NCBI RefSeq assembly: GCF_019801215.1
Contig: NZ_JAHVJO010000001.1
Span: 248,001 to 312,000, forward strand
DNA: 64,000 nt
Direction of reading: 5' to 3'
Source of the DNA: Fictibacillus nanhaiensis
GTDB lineage: Bacteria > Bacillota > Bacilli > Bacillales > Fictibacillaceae
A program made the translations under genes and the position numbers. Positions 8,301-15,937 of the stretch are shown here, one piece after another. The notes beneath the pieces are model-generated. The model made no database searches. It saw nothing but the letters and a program-made list of their open reading frames with translations, and was not told the DNA's origin. The stretch's first letter is position 1, and the number at the start of each line of letters is the position of its first letter.

Positions 8301-9539
8301 ATGGGGAGAATCGTACAAAAATTTGGCGGTACAAGCGTTGGTTCTGTAGAACGGATTCAAAACGTTGCAAAAAAGATTATTAAAGAAGTTGAAAATAACA
8401 ATGAGGTCGTAGTAGTAGTATCCGCCATGGGGAAAACGACGGATGAACTCGTTAAACTGGCAGGCCAGATCAGTAAAAATCCATCAAAACGAGAAATGGA
8501 TATGCTCTTAACAACTGGCGAACAAGTCACCATTGCCTTATTAACGTTAGCTTTGCAGCAAGAGGGCTATAAAGCACTCTCATTAACAGGCTGGCAGGCT
8601 GGAATTGAGACTGAAAATAATCATGCTAATGCACGGATTCTAAATATACAGTCAGACCGGGTTAACAGTTTGCTTGCAGAAGGAAATATCGTGGTGGTAG
8701 CCGGTTTTCAGGGCTTGATAACAGAAACAAACGATATCGCCACACTTGGCAGAGGTGGGTCTGATACAACTGCAGTGGCATTAGCAGCAGCGCTAAAAGC
8801 AGATCGCTGTGATATTTATACAGATGTAACAGGAGTCTATACGACAGATCCTCGTGTAGTGACTAAAGCAAGAAAGATCCCTTCAATCTCCTACGACGAA
8901 ATGCTTGAAATGGCCAATCTAGGAGCCGGTGTCCTGCATCCGCGTGCTGTTGAGTTCGCAAAAAATTATTCGATTATTTTAGAAGTCAGATCAAGTATGA
9001 GTGAAGAGCGGGGAACATTAGTTGAGGAGGAAGCAACGATGGAACAGAATTTAATGGTAAGAGGATTAGCCTTTGAAGGAAATATTACAAAAATCACAGT
9101 TTCTAACATACCAAACGAAATAAATGCTTTATCGGATCTATTCACGATACTAGCAAGTAATGGAATAAACGTAGATATCATCATTCAGAATGTGATGAAC
9201 CAGGAAAAGACAAACATTTCATTTTCCATCGAATCAAGTTCTCTAAGTGAAACACAAGAAGTACTTGCCGCTCATCAACATCAGCTAGGGTTTGAATCTA
9301 TAAGCTATGAAGGAGATCTTGCTAAAGTTTCAATTGTTGGTTCAGGAATGATCTCCAATCCAGGAGTAGCAGCTAAAATGTTCAAAGCCTTATCTGATCA
9401 AGATGTAATGATTAAAATGGTAAGCACCTCAGAAATTAAAGTTTCAACTGTCGTAAAACAAGACGACATGATTAAATCAATCGAAACGCTGCACGATGTT
9501 TTCGAGTTGGATGCTCGTGTTCCTGTGCAAAGTAAATAA
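8301..9539 (+). CDS. lysC: Lysine-sensitive aspartokinase II, alpha subunit
   Basis: Phosphorylates aspartate, the first step toward lysine, diaminopimelate, methionine and threonine. The 412-residue protein begins with the kinase signature VQKFGGTSVGS, contains GFQGLITETNDIATLGRGGSDTTA and TDPRVV, and ends in two ACT domains (from about 255) that bind the feedback inhibitor. The gene follows a lysine riboswitch and terminator, so control acts at both RNA and enzyme level. GGAAAGGAAAGAGAG precedes the ATG. As in B. subtilis, the gene contains an in-frame internal start for a separate beta subunit. Confidence 0.97.
   Translation: MGRIVQKFGGTSVGSVERIQNVAKKIIKEVENNNEVVVVVSAMGKTTDELVKLAGQISKNPSKREMDMLLTTGEQVTIALLTLALQQEGYKALSLTGWQAGIETENNHANARILNIQSDRVNSLLAEGNIVVVAGFQGLITETNDIATLGRGGSDTTAVALAAALKADRCDIYTDVTGVYTTDPRVVTKARKIPSISYDEMLEMANLGAGVLHPRAVEFAKNYSIILEVRSSMSEERGTLVEEEATMEQNLMVRGLAFEGNITKITVSNIPNEINALSDLFTILASNGINVDIIIQNVMNQEKTNISFSIESSSLSETQEVLAAHQHQLGFESISYEGDLAKVSIVGSGMISNPGVAAKMFKALSDQDVMIKMVSTSEIKVSTVVKQDDMIKSIETLHDVFELDARVPVQSK
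9039..9539 (+). CDS. Aspartokinase II beta subunit (internal start within lysC)
   Basis: In-frame ATG at codon 247 of lysC, preceded by GAGGAGG with 9 bases spacing, far better than chance. The product of 166 residues is the ACT regulatory half. B. subtilis lysC is known to make its beta subunit from such an internal start; use of this one is inferred from the conserved arrangement. Confidence 0.65.
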   Translation: MEQNLMVRGLAFEGNITKITVSNIPNEINALSDLFTILASNGINVDIIIQNVMNQEKTNISFSIESSSLSETQEVLAAHQHQLGFESISYEGDLAKVSIVGSGMISNPGVAAKMFKALSDQDVMIKMVSTSEIKVSTVVKQDDMIKSIETLHDVFELDARVPVQSK

Positions 9540-9551
9540 GTTCTTCAAAAG

Positions 9552-9579
9552 AAAAAAAGCCGGTTGATACCGGCTTTTA
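9552..9579. terminator. Bidirectional terminator between lysC and yslB
   Basis: AAAAAAGCCGG-TTGATA-CCGGCTTTT between convergent genes, with A-run and T-run on opposite sides so it can serve both strands. Confidence 0.85.
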
Positions 9580-9580
9580 C

Positions 9581-10027
9581 TTATTCAATGGTATCCTTTT
9601 TGTCCCATTGAACGGTTATGGAAACTTTATTGCGTTTTACCGACTCTAGCGCTTCCGTTGTACATTTTTTTTGAAGTTGGATTTGTTCTGCGAGAAAACC
9701 TGCCTCTAAGCTGAAGGTATGGTGACGAAAATTTTCGATTCTTTGTTCAATAAGTATAGAATGCAAGGAAAAAACCATTTCTGTTTTAGAGGCTTCTATC
9801 ATTTCAAGGTTACCCCAGCCAGCTTCATTGAAAAAAGCATGTACTTCTTCCATCGTATGTAAAGGGTATTTTCTGGCTAGATGTCTGCCTGCCCAATATA
9901 AAATATGTCGTTCTTGTTTCCCAAGAAGTTCAGGTAATAGATCGCTGCGAAGAATCTCATACCCAAAAGCTGAAACAGAAGGCTTTTCGGCAGGGGCGTT
10001 TTCTTCTTTTGTCTTTTGTTTAAACAT
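9581..10027 (-). CDS. yslB: YslB family protein (DUF2507), function unknown
   Basis: 148 residues, the same length as B. subtilis YslB, and in the same place between lysC and sdhC. Recognisable family stretches are FGYEILRSDLLPELLG, ILYWAGRHLARKYPL, FFNEAGWGNL and EAGFLAEQIQLQ. The fold resembles small-ligand-binding (V4R/TRAPP-like) domains, but no function is established. I set the start at the ATG ending at 10027, which has AAGAAGGGA 6 bases upstream on the minus strand; a longer frame to 10075 has no such site. Soluble and cytoplasmic by composition. Confidence 0.85.
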   Translation of the reverse strand: MFKQKTKEENAPAEKPSVSAFGYEILRSDLLPELLGKQERHILYWAGRHLARKYPLHTMEEVHAFFNEAGWGNLEMIEASKTEMVFSLHSILIEQRIENFRHHTFSLEAGFLAEQIQLQKKCTTEALESVKRNKVSITVQWDKKDTIE

Positions 10028-10155
10028 TCTGCATCCCTTCTTTCTATTTTTTATTATAACGGCTATACATGGCAAACTCTATAGCACAATCAGTATTTGT
10101 CGAAAATGTTCCTTACAAAAAACGTTGATGTACCAATAAGATATCTAAATTAACT

Positions 10156-10169
10156 TGTTAGCGTTTTCT
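10156..10169 (+). promoter_or_regulatory. Candidate cre (CcpA) site at the sdhC -35
   Basis: TGTTAGCGTTTTCT fits the cre consensus TGWAARCGYTWNCW at 13 of 14 positions and ends on the first base of the -35 hexamer, a position suited to catabolite repression. Confidence 0.55.
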
Positions 10170-10197
10170 TGACGGTGTCAAACGATGGGAGTAAAAT
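10169..10197 (+). promoter_or_regulatory. Sigma-A promoter of sdhCAB
   Basis: TTGACG (10169-10174), 17-base spacer, TAAAAT (10192-10197). Leaves a leader of about 130 bases before sdhC. Confidence 0.78.
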
Positions 10198-10238
10198 GGA
10201 CATGTTGCTAGTTGATTAAACTACTTGTTTAACACTCA

Positions 10239-10270
10239 TCCTCTTAAAGAGGAAACTTAAAACGCTTACA
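10239..10270 (+). promoter_or_regulatory. Leader palindrome and second candidate cre of sdhCAB
   Basis: TCCTCTT-A-AAGAGGA (10239-10253) is a perfect inverted repeat. TTAAAACGCTTACA (10257-10270) fits the cre consensus at 13 of 14 positions and lies about 60 bases downstream of the promoter, where CcpA could act as a roadblock. Confidence 0.5.
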
Positions 10271-10333
10271 CGAGAGATGGAGAGAAACAGAAGATTAGCA
10301 GCCAGAGAGGCTAAAATTAAAGGGGGCAAGAGA

Positions 10334-10942
10334 ATGGCTGGCAGTAAAGATTTTATTAACAGAAGGATTCATTCACTATTAGGAGTTATTCCTATTGGGC
10401 TTTTTCTCGTTCAGCATTTAGTTGTAAACCATTTTGCAACAAAAGGTGTGGATGATTTTAATGCCGCAGCACATTTTATGGAAAATTTACCGTTTCGTTT
10501 CTTTTTAGAAACGTTTGTTATCTATCTACCATTATTGTTTCATGCGGTGTTTGGACTTTATATTACATTCCAGGCTAGAAACAATGTAAGCAGCTATGGG
10601 TATTTCCGTAACATGATGTTCCTTGTTCAGCGTATAACAGGTGTTATCACTTTGATTTTCATAGCATGGCATGTTTGGGAAACACGTGTACAAGCAGCAT
10701 TGGGCGCTGATGTTAACTTCTCTATGATGCAAGACATCTTAAGTTCTCCATTTATGGTTGCGTTTTATTTAGTAGGTGTATTGTCCGCGGTTTTTCATTT
10801 TGCAAATGGATTATGGTCGTTTTTTGTCAGCTGGGGCCTCACTGTTTCGCCTCGTTCACAGAAGATTTCTACTTACGTAACACTGGGTGTATTTGTTCTT
10901 TTAGCCATTGTTAGTGTACGTACAATTTTTGCATTTATCTAA
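10334..10942 (+). CDS. sdhC: Succinate dehydrogenase cytochrome b558 subunit
   Basis: Membrane anchor of the succinate:menaquinone oxidoreductase, carrying two haems b. 202 residues with five membrane segments, as in B. subtilis. Histidines 13 and 28 (RRIHSLLGV and LVQHLVVN) plus later ones in FHAVFG and WHVWETR sit at the known haem-ligand positions. The start is ATG 10334 (MAGSKDF), preceded by AAAGGGGGC; the longer frame from 10277 is leader. First gene of sdhCAB, 15 bases before sdhA. Confidence 0.96.
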   Translation: MAGSKDFINRRIHSLLGVIPIGLFLVQHLVVNHFATKGVDDFNAAAHFMENLPFRFFLETFVIYLPLLFHAVFGLYITFQARNNVSSYGYFRNMMFLVQRITGVITLIFIAWHVWETRVQAALGADVNFSMMQDILSSPFMVAFYLVGVLSAVFHFANGLWSFFVSWGLTVSPRSQKISTYVTLGVFVLLAIVSVRTIFAFI

Positions 10943-10957
10943 AAGGGGTGAGACGAA

Positions 10958-12718
10958 TTGAGTAATCAGAAAATTATTGTTGTTGGCGGAGGTCTCGCCG
11001 GATTAATGGCTACGATTAAAGCAGCTGAAGCTGGTGTTAATGTTGACCTCTTTTCAGTTGTTCCTGTAAAACGTTCGCATTCTGTTTGTGCACAAGGCGG
11101 TATAAACGGTGCTGTAAACACGAAGGGTGAAGGGGATTCACCATGGGAACACTTTGATGATTCAGTTTATGGCGGTGACTTTTTAGCAAATCAGCCTCCA
11201 GTAAAAGCAATGTGTGATGCCGCACCTGGAATCATTCACTTAATGGACCGTATGGGTGTAATGTTCAATAGAACACCAGAGGGATTACTTGATTTCCGCC
11301 GCTTCGGAGGAACTCAACATCACCGAACGGCGTTTGCTGGTGCGACAACTGGTCAGCAGCTTTTATATGCACTTGACGAGCAAGTGCGTCGTCATGAAGT
11401 GGCTGGACTGGTTACAAAATATGAAGGCTGGGAGTTTTTATCTGCTATTTTAGACGATGAAGGCCAATGTCGCGGAGTAACCGCACAAAACTTAAAAACG
11501 ATGGAGATCGTAAGTTTCCCTGCAGATGCCGTAATTATGGCAACTGGTGGACCTGGAATCATTTTTGGTAAATCAACGAACTCTGTTATTAATACCGGTG
11601 GAGCGGCTTCCGCACTTTATCAGCAAGGTGTTCATTACGCAAATGGGGAGTTTATTCAAATTCACCCAACGGCCATTCCTGGAGACGATAAGCTTCGATT
11701 AATGAGTGAATCCGCTCGCGGTGAAGGTGGGCGTGTATGGACGTATAAAGACGGGAAACCTTGGTATTTCCTTGAAGAAAAATATCCTGCATATGGTAAC
11801 CTTGTTCCTCGTGATATTGCAACACGAGAAATCTTCCACGTTTGTGTAGATCTCAAGCTTGGAATAAACGGAGAGAACATGGTATACCTGGATCTATCTC
11901 ATAAAGATCCTAAGGAACTCGATATTAAGCTTGGTGGAATCATTGAGATTTATGAGAAATTTATGGGGGATGACCCTCGTAAAGTTCCGATGAAAATTTT
12001 CCCTGCTGTTCACTATTCAATGGGTGGCATGTGGGTAGATTACGATCAAATGACTAATATTCCAGGGCTTTTTGCAGCAGGAGAGTGTGAGTACCAATAC
12101 CACGGAGCGAATAGATTAGGAGCCAACTCGCTTCTATCTGCTATCTTTGGCGGTATGGTAGCTGGTCCATCTGCAGTTAAGTACATCAAAGGTTTAGAAA
12201 AAACAGTTGAAGATGTATCTTCTGTGGTCTTTGATAATCAAGTGAAAAAAGATCAAGAAGTTTACAACAACATTCTTTCGATGGATGGAACAGAAAATGC
12301 TTACGTCATCCATAAGGAACTAGGAGAATGGATGACTGATAATGTTACAGTTGTAAGATACAATGATAAATTAAAGCAAACGGATGAAAAGATTCAGGAA
12401 TTGATGCAGCGTTACAAAAACATCAACATCAATGATACATCTAAATGGAGCAATCAAGGTGCATCCTTTACTCGCCAGCTTTGGCATATGTTGCAGCTCG
12501 CTCGCGTCATTACACTTGGTGCACTAAACCGTGACGAAAGCCGTGGCGCGCATTATAAACCTGAATTCCCTGAACGTAATGATGAAAAATATTTAAAAAC
12601 AACACGAGCGAAATTTAATCCTGCAACAAATGGACCGGATTTTGAGTATGATGATGTAGATGTTTCGCTTATTCAACCGCGTAAACGTGACTATTCTAAG
12701 AAGAAGGCAGGGGTGTAA
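10958..12718 (+). CDS. sdhA: Succinate dehydrogenase flavoprotein subunit
   Basis: Oxidises succinate to fumarate in the citric acid cycle, at the cytoplasmic face of the membrane. 586 residues, equal to the B. subtilis protein. The N-terminal dinucleotide fold VVGGGLAGLMA is followed by RSHSVCAQGG with histidine 41, the covalent FAD attachment site; HPTAIPG and SARGEGGRVW belong to the active site. Starts at TTG 10958 behind AAAGGGGTG. Lies 2 bases before sdhB. Confidence 0.98.
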   Translation: MSNQKIIVVGGGLAGLMATIKAAEAGVNVDLFSVVPVKRSHSVCAQGGINGAVNTKGEGDSPWEHFDDSVYGGDFLANQPPVKAMCDAAPGIIHLMDRMGVMFNRTPEGLLDFRRFGGTQHHRTAFAGATTGQQLLYALDEQVRRHEVAGLVTKYEGWEFLSAILDDEGQCRGVTAQNLKTMEIVSFPADAVIMATGGPGIIFGKSTNSVINTGGAASALYQQGVHYANGEFIQIHPTAIPGDDKLRLMSESARGEGGRVWTYKDGKPWYFLEEKYPAYGNLVPRDIATREIFHVCVDLKLGINGENMVYLDLSHKDPKELDIKLGGIIEIYEKFMGDDPRKVPMKIFPAVHYSMGGMWVDYDQMTNIPGLFAAGECEYQYHGANRLGANSLLSAIFGGMVAGPSAVKYIKGLEKTVEDVSSVVFDNQVKKDQEVYNNILSMDGTENAYVIHKELGEWMTDNVTVVRYNDKLKQTDEKIQELMQRYKNININDTSKWSNQGASFTRQLWHMLQLARVITLGALNRDESRGAHYKPEFPERNDEKYLKTTRAKFNPATNGPDFEYDDVDVSLIQPRKRDYSKKKAGV

Positions 12719-12720
12719 GT

Positions 12721-13476
12721 ATGAGCACAAAAATGGTGAAATTCATCATCTCAAGACAGGATAACCCTGAAACTGCCCCATATTTAGAAGAGTTTGAGAT
12801 TCCGCACCGTCCAAATATGAATGTTATATCAGCTCTTATGGAAATTCGAAGAAACCCTGTTAATGCAAAAGGGGAAGCTACGACTCCTGTAACGTGGGAG
12901 ATGGGATGTTTAGAAGAAGTTTGCGGTGCGTGTTCAATGGTTATCAATGGGAAACCTAGACAATCTTGTACAGCCCTTGTTGACCAATTAGAACAGCCTA
13001 TTCGTCTTGAGCCAATGAAGACGTTCCCGGTTGTTCGTGACCTGGCGATTGATAGAAGCAGAATGTTTGATGCGCTTAAACGCGTGAAAGCGTGGATACC
13101 GATTGATGGTACGTATGATCTTGGTCCTGGACCCCGCATGCCAGAAACAAAACGTCAGTGGGCGTACGAACTTTCTAAATGTATGACTTGCGGTGTTTGT
13201 TTGGAAGCTTGTCCAAACGTAAACAGCAAATCAGATTTCATTGGACCAGCACCACTGTCTCAAGTACGCTTATTTAACGCACATCCGACAGGAGAAATGA
13301 ATAAAGAAGAACGTTTAAATGCAATCATGGATGACGGAGGACTTGCATCTTGCGGGAATTCACAAAACTGTGTTCAGTCTTGTCCGAAGGGGATTCCATT
13401 AACAACATCAATTGCAGCACTTAATCGTGACACGACTTTCCAAGCATTTAAAAATTTCTTTGGCAGTGATCGATAA
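12721..13476 (+). CDS. sdhB: Succinate dehydrogenase iron-sulfur subunit
   Basis: Transfers electrons from the flavoprotein to the membrane anchor through three clusters. The 251-residue sequence shows the [2Fe-2S] ligands CLEEVCGACSM plus a later cysteine, the [4Fe-4S] motif CMTCGVCLEACP, and the [3Fe-4S] set CGNSQNCVQSCPKG. Last gene of sdhCAB; a hairpin terminator follows. Confidence 0.97.
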   Translation: MSTKMVKFIISRQDNPETAPYLEEFEIPHRPNMNVISALMEIRRNPVNAKGEATTPVTWEMGCLEEVCGACSMVINGKPRQSCTALVDQLEQPIRLEPMKTFPVVRDLAIDRSRMFDALKRVKAWIPIDGTYDLGPGPRMPETKRQWAYELSKCMTCGVCLEACPNVNSKSDFIGPAPLSQVRLFNAHPTGEMNKEERLNAIMDDGGLASCGNSQNCVQSCPKGIPLTTSIAALNRDTTFQAFKNFFGSDR

Positions 13477-13484
13477 ATAAAGTA

Positions 13485-13521
13485 AAAAAGGCTTCTCTCA
13501 AATAAGGGGGGAGTCTTTTTC
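13485..13521 (+). terminator. Probable terminator of sdhCAB
   Basis: AAAAGGCTTCTCTC / GGGGGGAGTCTTTTT can form a hairpin with several G-U pairs, ending in a T-run. Confidence 0.65.
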
Positions 13522-13526
13522 ATAAA

Positions 13527-13749
13527 GGCTGTTTTTCTACAAGAATGTTTCTGATGGTGATATTTTTTATTCTCTTCTTTGACAAGTTGATTGGAGTGCA
13601 AAGTGCGAGACTACTGCGGGATAAGCAGGACAGGTGAGACTCCTAATGGAGCAATGCGCCAAGGAGGCTCACCGCACGCCCCGTGGAAAGCAAGCATTTT
13701 AGAGCGTAAATCAACTTCCTTCAAAGCAACAAAGTTTACGAAAATAGCC
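13527..13749 (+). repeat. Dispersed palindrome-bounded repeat, copy 1
   Basis: About 220 bases, bounded by GGCTGTTTTTCT and an inverted counterpart CGAAAATAGCC. The core runs from TTGATTGGAGTGCAAAG through GCGAGACT, GCGGGATAAGC, CAGGTGAGACTCCT, GGAGGCTCACCGCACGCCCC and GGAAAGC to AAATCAACTTCC. It contains the inverted pair GTGAGACTCCT / AGGAGGCTCAC. The same core recurs at 27068-27276 and, shortened, at 45511-45622, all in the same orientation. No protein is plausible. Confidence 0.85.
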
Positions 13750-13771
13750 TTCAAAAAAAGGTGGTGCATTC

Positions 13772-14239
13772 ATGGCAAGGCAAGATTATATTTTAGATTT
13801 GGATGAATGGAAAGCAGGCTTTCACTTTTTTCATGAGCTGCATGTGAGGTTTGGTGAAATCGACGGGTTTGGACATGTAAACAACACAAATGTCTTTGTT
13901 TATATGGAAGAAGCAAGGATTGCACTTTTTAAAGAATTAGACCTCATGAAGTCCTGGGGAGCGCAAGATGCCACTGAGATCCCGGTTGTGGCCGATCTGC
14001 AATGTGATTATCTTTCGCAAATAAGATATGACGAGAAATTAACAATTTTTGTTAAAATGAATGAAGTAGGATCTTCTTCCATTGACTTGCATTATTTAGG
14101 TTTGAATAAAGAAAAGTTGCCAGTTTTTACCGGTAGAGGAGCAATTGTTCAAATATCTAAGCAAACCGGGCGACCATCAAAGTGGAGTGAAGATCTGAAA
14201 ATGGCATTCTCAAATTTTAGTCAAAAAGCCTTCATTTAA
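13772..14239 (+). CDS. ysmA: Acyl-CoA thioesterase, hotdog fold
   Basis: 155 residues of the 4-hydroxybenzoyl-CoA thioesterase/YbgC hotdog group, matching B. subtilis YsmA in position between sdhB and gerE. The catalytic-loop segment is RFGEIDGFGHVNNTNVFVYMEEAR, with the aspartate and the HVNN turn typical of the family; DYLSQIRYDEKLTIFVKM follows. Substrate unknown; long-chain acyl-CoA is the family default. AAGGTGGTG lies 5 bases before the ATG. A hairpin overlapping the stop codon region ends the transcript. Confidence 0.85.
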   Translation: MARQDYILDLDEWKAGFHFFHELHVRFGEIDGFGHVNNTNVFVYMEEARIALFKELDLMKSWGAQDATEIPVVADLQCDYLSQIRYDEKLTIFVKMNEVGSSSIDLHYLGLNKEKLPVFTGRGAIVQISKQTGRPSKWSEDLKMAFSNFSQKAFI

Positions 14240-14258
14240 AAAATGGGCTTTTTTTTTA
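14222..14258 (+). terminator. Terminator of ysmA, overlapping the gene end
   Basis: AAAAAGCCTTCATTT / AAATGGGCTTTTTTTTT; the left arm lies inside the last codons of ysmA. Confidence 0.75.
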
Positions 14259-14302
14259 ATTGTTTCCTTCATATAATTAATACTTTTTAAGTTAACCAAG
14301 TC

Positions 14303-14330
14303 ACTTACATCTGTGTTTTTACATACTATA
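14303..14330 (+). promoter_or_regulatory. Sigma-K promoter of gerE
   Basis: AC at 14303-14304, 17-base spacer, CATACTATA at 14322-14330, an exact fit to the sigma-K -10 consensus CATANNNTA. gerE is a known sigma-K gene in B. subtilis. Confidence 0.75.
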
Positions 14331-14395
14331 TGTTGACTAAATACTTCCAATATTCGTTGGCGGTTCCTAAACCCTAGCAAGGAGGGGTGAATTCA

Positions 14396-14620
14396 TTGAA
14401 AGATAAACACTACCGACCGAAGCCTCTACTTACAAAAAGAGAGAGAGAAGTTTTCGAACTACTAGTCCAAGACAAGACTACAAAAGAAATTGCGGAACAA
14501 TTATTTATTAGTGAGAAAACAGTTCGAAACCATATTTCGAATACCATGCAAAAGCTTGGGGTTAAAGGACGCTCTCAAGCCGTTGTAGAGTTATTGAGGC
14601 TTGGAGAACTCGAGATTTAG
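14396..14620 (+). CDS. gerE: Spore germination/coat regulator GerE
   Basis: LuxR-type DNA-binding protein that acts in the mother cell late in sporulation, tuning spore-coat genes with sigma-K. 74 residues, identical in length to B. subtilis GerE; the helix-turn-helix LTKREREVFELLVQDKTTKE...SEKTVRNHISN is nearly unchanged. TTG at 14396 is preferred because AAGGAGGGG ends 8 bases before it; GTG at 14387 lies inside that site. The upstream promoter fits sigma-K. It has no receiver domain, as expected. Confidence 0.97.
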   Translation: MKDKHYRPKPLLTKREREVFELLVQDKTTKEIAEQLFISEKTVRNHISNTMQKLGVKGRSQAVVELLRLGELEI

Positions 14621-14625
14621 TCAGA

Positions 14626-14656
14626 AAGCGGCTTTCAAAAATGAAAGCCGTTTTCA
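14626..14656 (+). terminator. Terminator of gerE
   Basis: AAGCGGCTTTCA-AAAA-TGAAAGCCGTTTT, six bases after the gerE stop. Confidence 0.9.
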
Positions 14657-14735
14657 GTATGCAAACTAAAATGTAGAAATTTCTCAAGTTTTCGCTGCTT
14701 AACTAGTACAAGGCGATTTAATATGTAATATGTGC

Positions 14736-14780
14736 AAGTATGGCTGACTATATTGTGCTTTACGTCAGCCAAGTTTTTTC
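14736..14780 (+). terminator. Orphan terminator or attenuator upstream of glcT
   Basis: TGGCTGAC (14741-14748) and GTCAGCCA (14764-14771) enclose a 15-base loop and are followed by AGTTTTTT. It lies 85 bases after the gerE terminator with no gene between, so it may end a small RNA or read-through. Confidence 0.65.
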
Positions 14781-14797
14781 ACAGTAAAAAAGTGTAA

Positions 14798-14827
14798 TTG
14801 ATTTTTATACCTTTTTTCAGATATGAT
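14798..14827 (+). promoter_or_regulatory. Candidate promoter of glcT
   Basis: TTGATT (14798-14803), 18-base spacer, TATGAT (14822-14827), about 50 bases before the glcT start. Confidence 0.45.
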
Positions 14828-14881
14828 GAAAGTTACGATGTTAATCGTTTCTTTCCCAGCTAATGAAAAAGGTGAAAAATC

Positions 14882-15727
14882 ATGAATGAAAGCCTTCAAG
14901 TTAAAAAAGTACTTAATAATAATGTTGTAATCGTAACCGATTTTTCGGGTAACGAACGAATTGTAATCGGTAAAGGTATCGGATTCGCTAAAAAACAGGG
15001 CGAATCGATTTCCCATGAACAAGTGGACAAGCTATTTGTTTTAAAAAATGAAAACGAGCAGGAACAATATAAAACTTTATTAAGTTATATAGAAGAGGAT
15101 ACAGTTGAACTAATCAATGATGTGATTGTCCATATCGGCAACCGCTTTGAGAATGATCTAAATGAGCATATCCATGTGGCGTTGACGGATCATATCGCCT
15201 TTGCTATAAAACGGCTACAACAAGGTTTAGATATAAAAAATCCGTTTTTAACTGAAACACAGACACTGTATCCTAAAGAATATACTGTCGCCGAAGAAGT
15301 GATCGAGGTAATCAATAAATCGCTTCAAATTCATCTCCCAGAAGGGGAAGTCGGATTCGTAGCCCTTCATATTCATAGTGCGATTACGAATAAAAGTGTG
15401 AGAGATATAAAAAAACATTCACAGCTCATCAACACACTAATGGAAATGATTCGGCACTCTCTCGACATCACGATTGATACGAAAAGTATTAATTATTTAC
15501 GGTTAGTGAGGCATTTGAGGCATGCTATCGAACGCATATCAGCTGGAGATATAATGGAAGAACAAGAAAAGTTGGCAAAAGTGTTGAAAGAAGAATATCC
15601 GGTATGCTACAATTTGGCGTGGAAGTTAATCAAGGTCATGCAGAATACCTTGAGCAAACCCGTGCCACATGCAGAAGCAGTTTATTTAACAATGCATTTG
15701 CAAAGGCTTTCGCGATATGACAATTAA
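14882..15727 (+). CDS. glcT: Transcription antiterminator GlcT (BglG family)
   Basis: RNA-binding antiterminator that opens the ptsG leader when glucose is present. 281 residues: an N-terminal co-antiterminator domain (VKKVLNNNVVIV...GKGIGFAKKQGE) followed by two PRD domains, whose phosphorylatable histidines are seen in LNEHIHVALTDHIAFA, VALHIHSA and later in RHLRHAIERI and YLTMHLQRL. Phosphorylation by the phosphotransferase system controls activity. Placed directly upstream of its target ptsG, as in B. subtilis, but this locus sits between gerE and racE. Confidence 0.95.
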   Translation: MNESLQVKKVLNNNVVIVTDFSGNERIVIGKGIGFAKKQGESISHEQVDKLFVLKNENEQEQYKTLLSYIEEDTVELINDVIVHIGNRFENDLNEHIHVALTDHIAFAIKRLQQGLDIKNPFLTETQTLYPKEYTVAEEVIEVINKSLQIHLPEGEVGFVALHIHSAITNKSVRDIKKHSQLINTLMEMIRHSLDITIDTKSINYLRLVRHLRHAIERISAGDIMEEQEKLAKVLKEEYPVCYNLAWKLIKVMQNTLSKPVPHAEAVYLTMHLQRLSRYDN

Positions 15728-15768
15728 ACAAAACGTAACGAGTAATTAAATATAGATACACCGTTTTT

Positions 15769-15802
15769 ACGTGTTACTGATTCGATCAGGCATAAGTATG
15801 GA
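15769..15802 (+). promoter_or_regulatory. RAT antiterminator (GlcT target) in the ptsG leader
   Basis: CGTGTTACTGATTCGATCAG followed by GCATAAGTATGG is almost the known B. subtilis ptsG ribonucleic antiterminator. GCATAAGTA could alternatively pair with TACTATGC at 15852-15859, followed by a T-rich stretch, as a competing terminator; that second structure is less clear. Confidence 0.8.
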
Positions 15803-15937
15803 ACAAAAGTGTAGCAATTGCTTAATTAGGATATATTAATATCTGATTAGGTACTATGCGCATGTTCTTTATTTATGTCTTTTTTGTTTTTTGCGGAAGT
15901 AAATGGAAGGGTTATCATAAAAAAAGGAGGACTTCCC

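Noticed and set aside
10277-10333. N-terminal extension of sdhC
   Set aside because: The extra 19 residues are unlike any SdhC, and a good ribosome site precedes the ATG at 10334.
12696-13139. 147-residue minus-strand frame
   Set aside because: Antisense to sdhB with no start signal.
13591-13806. 71-residue frame within repeat copy 1
   Set aside because: Runs through the dispersed repeat; the same peptide appears from copy 2, and it has no ribosome site.
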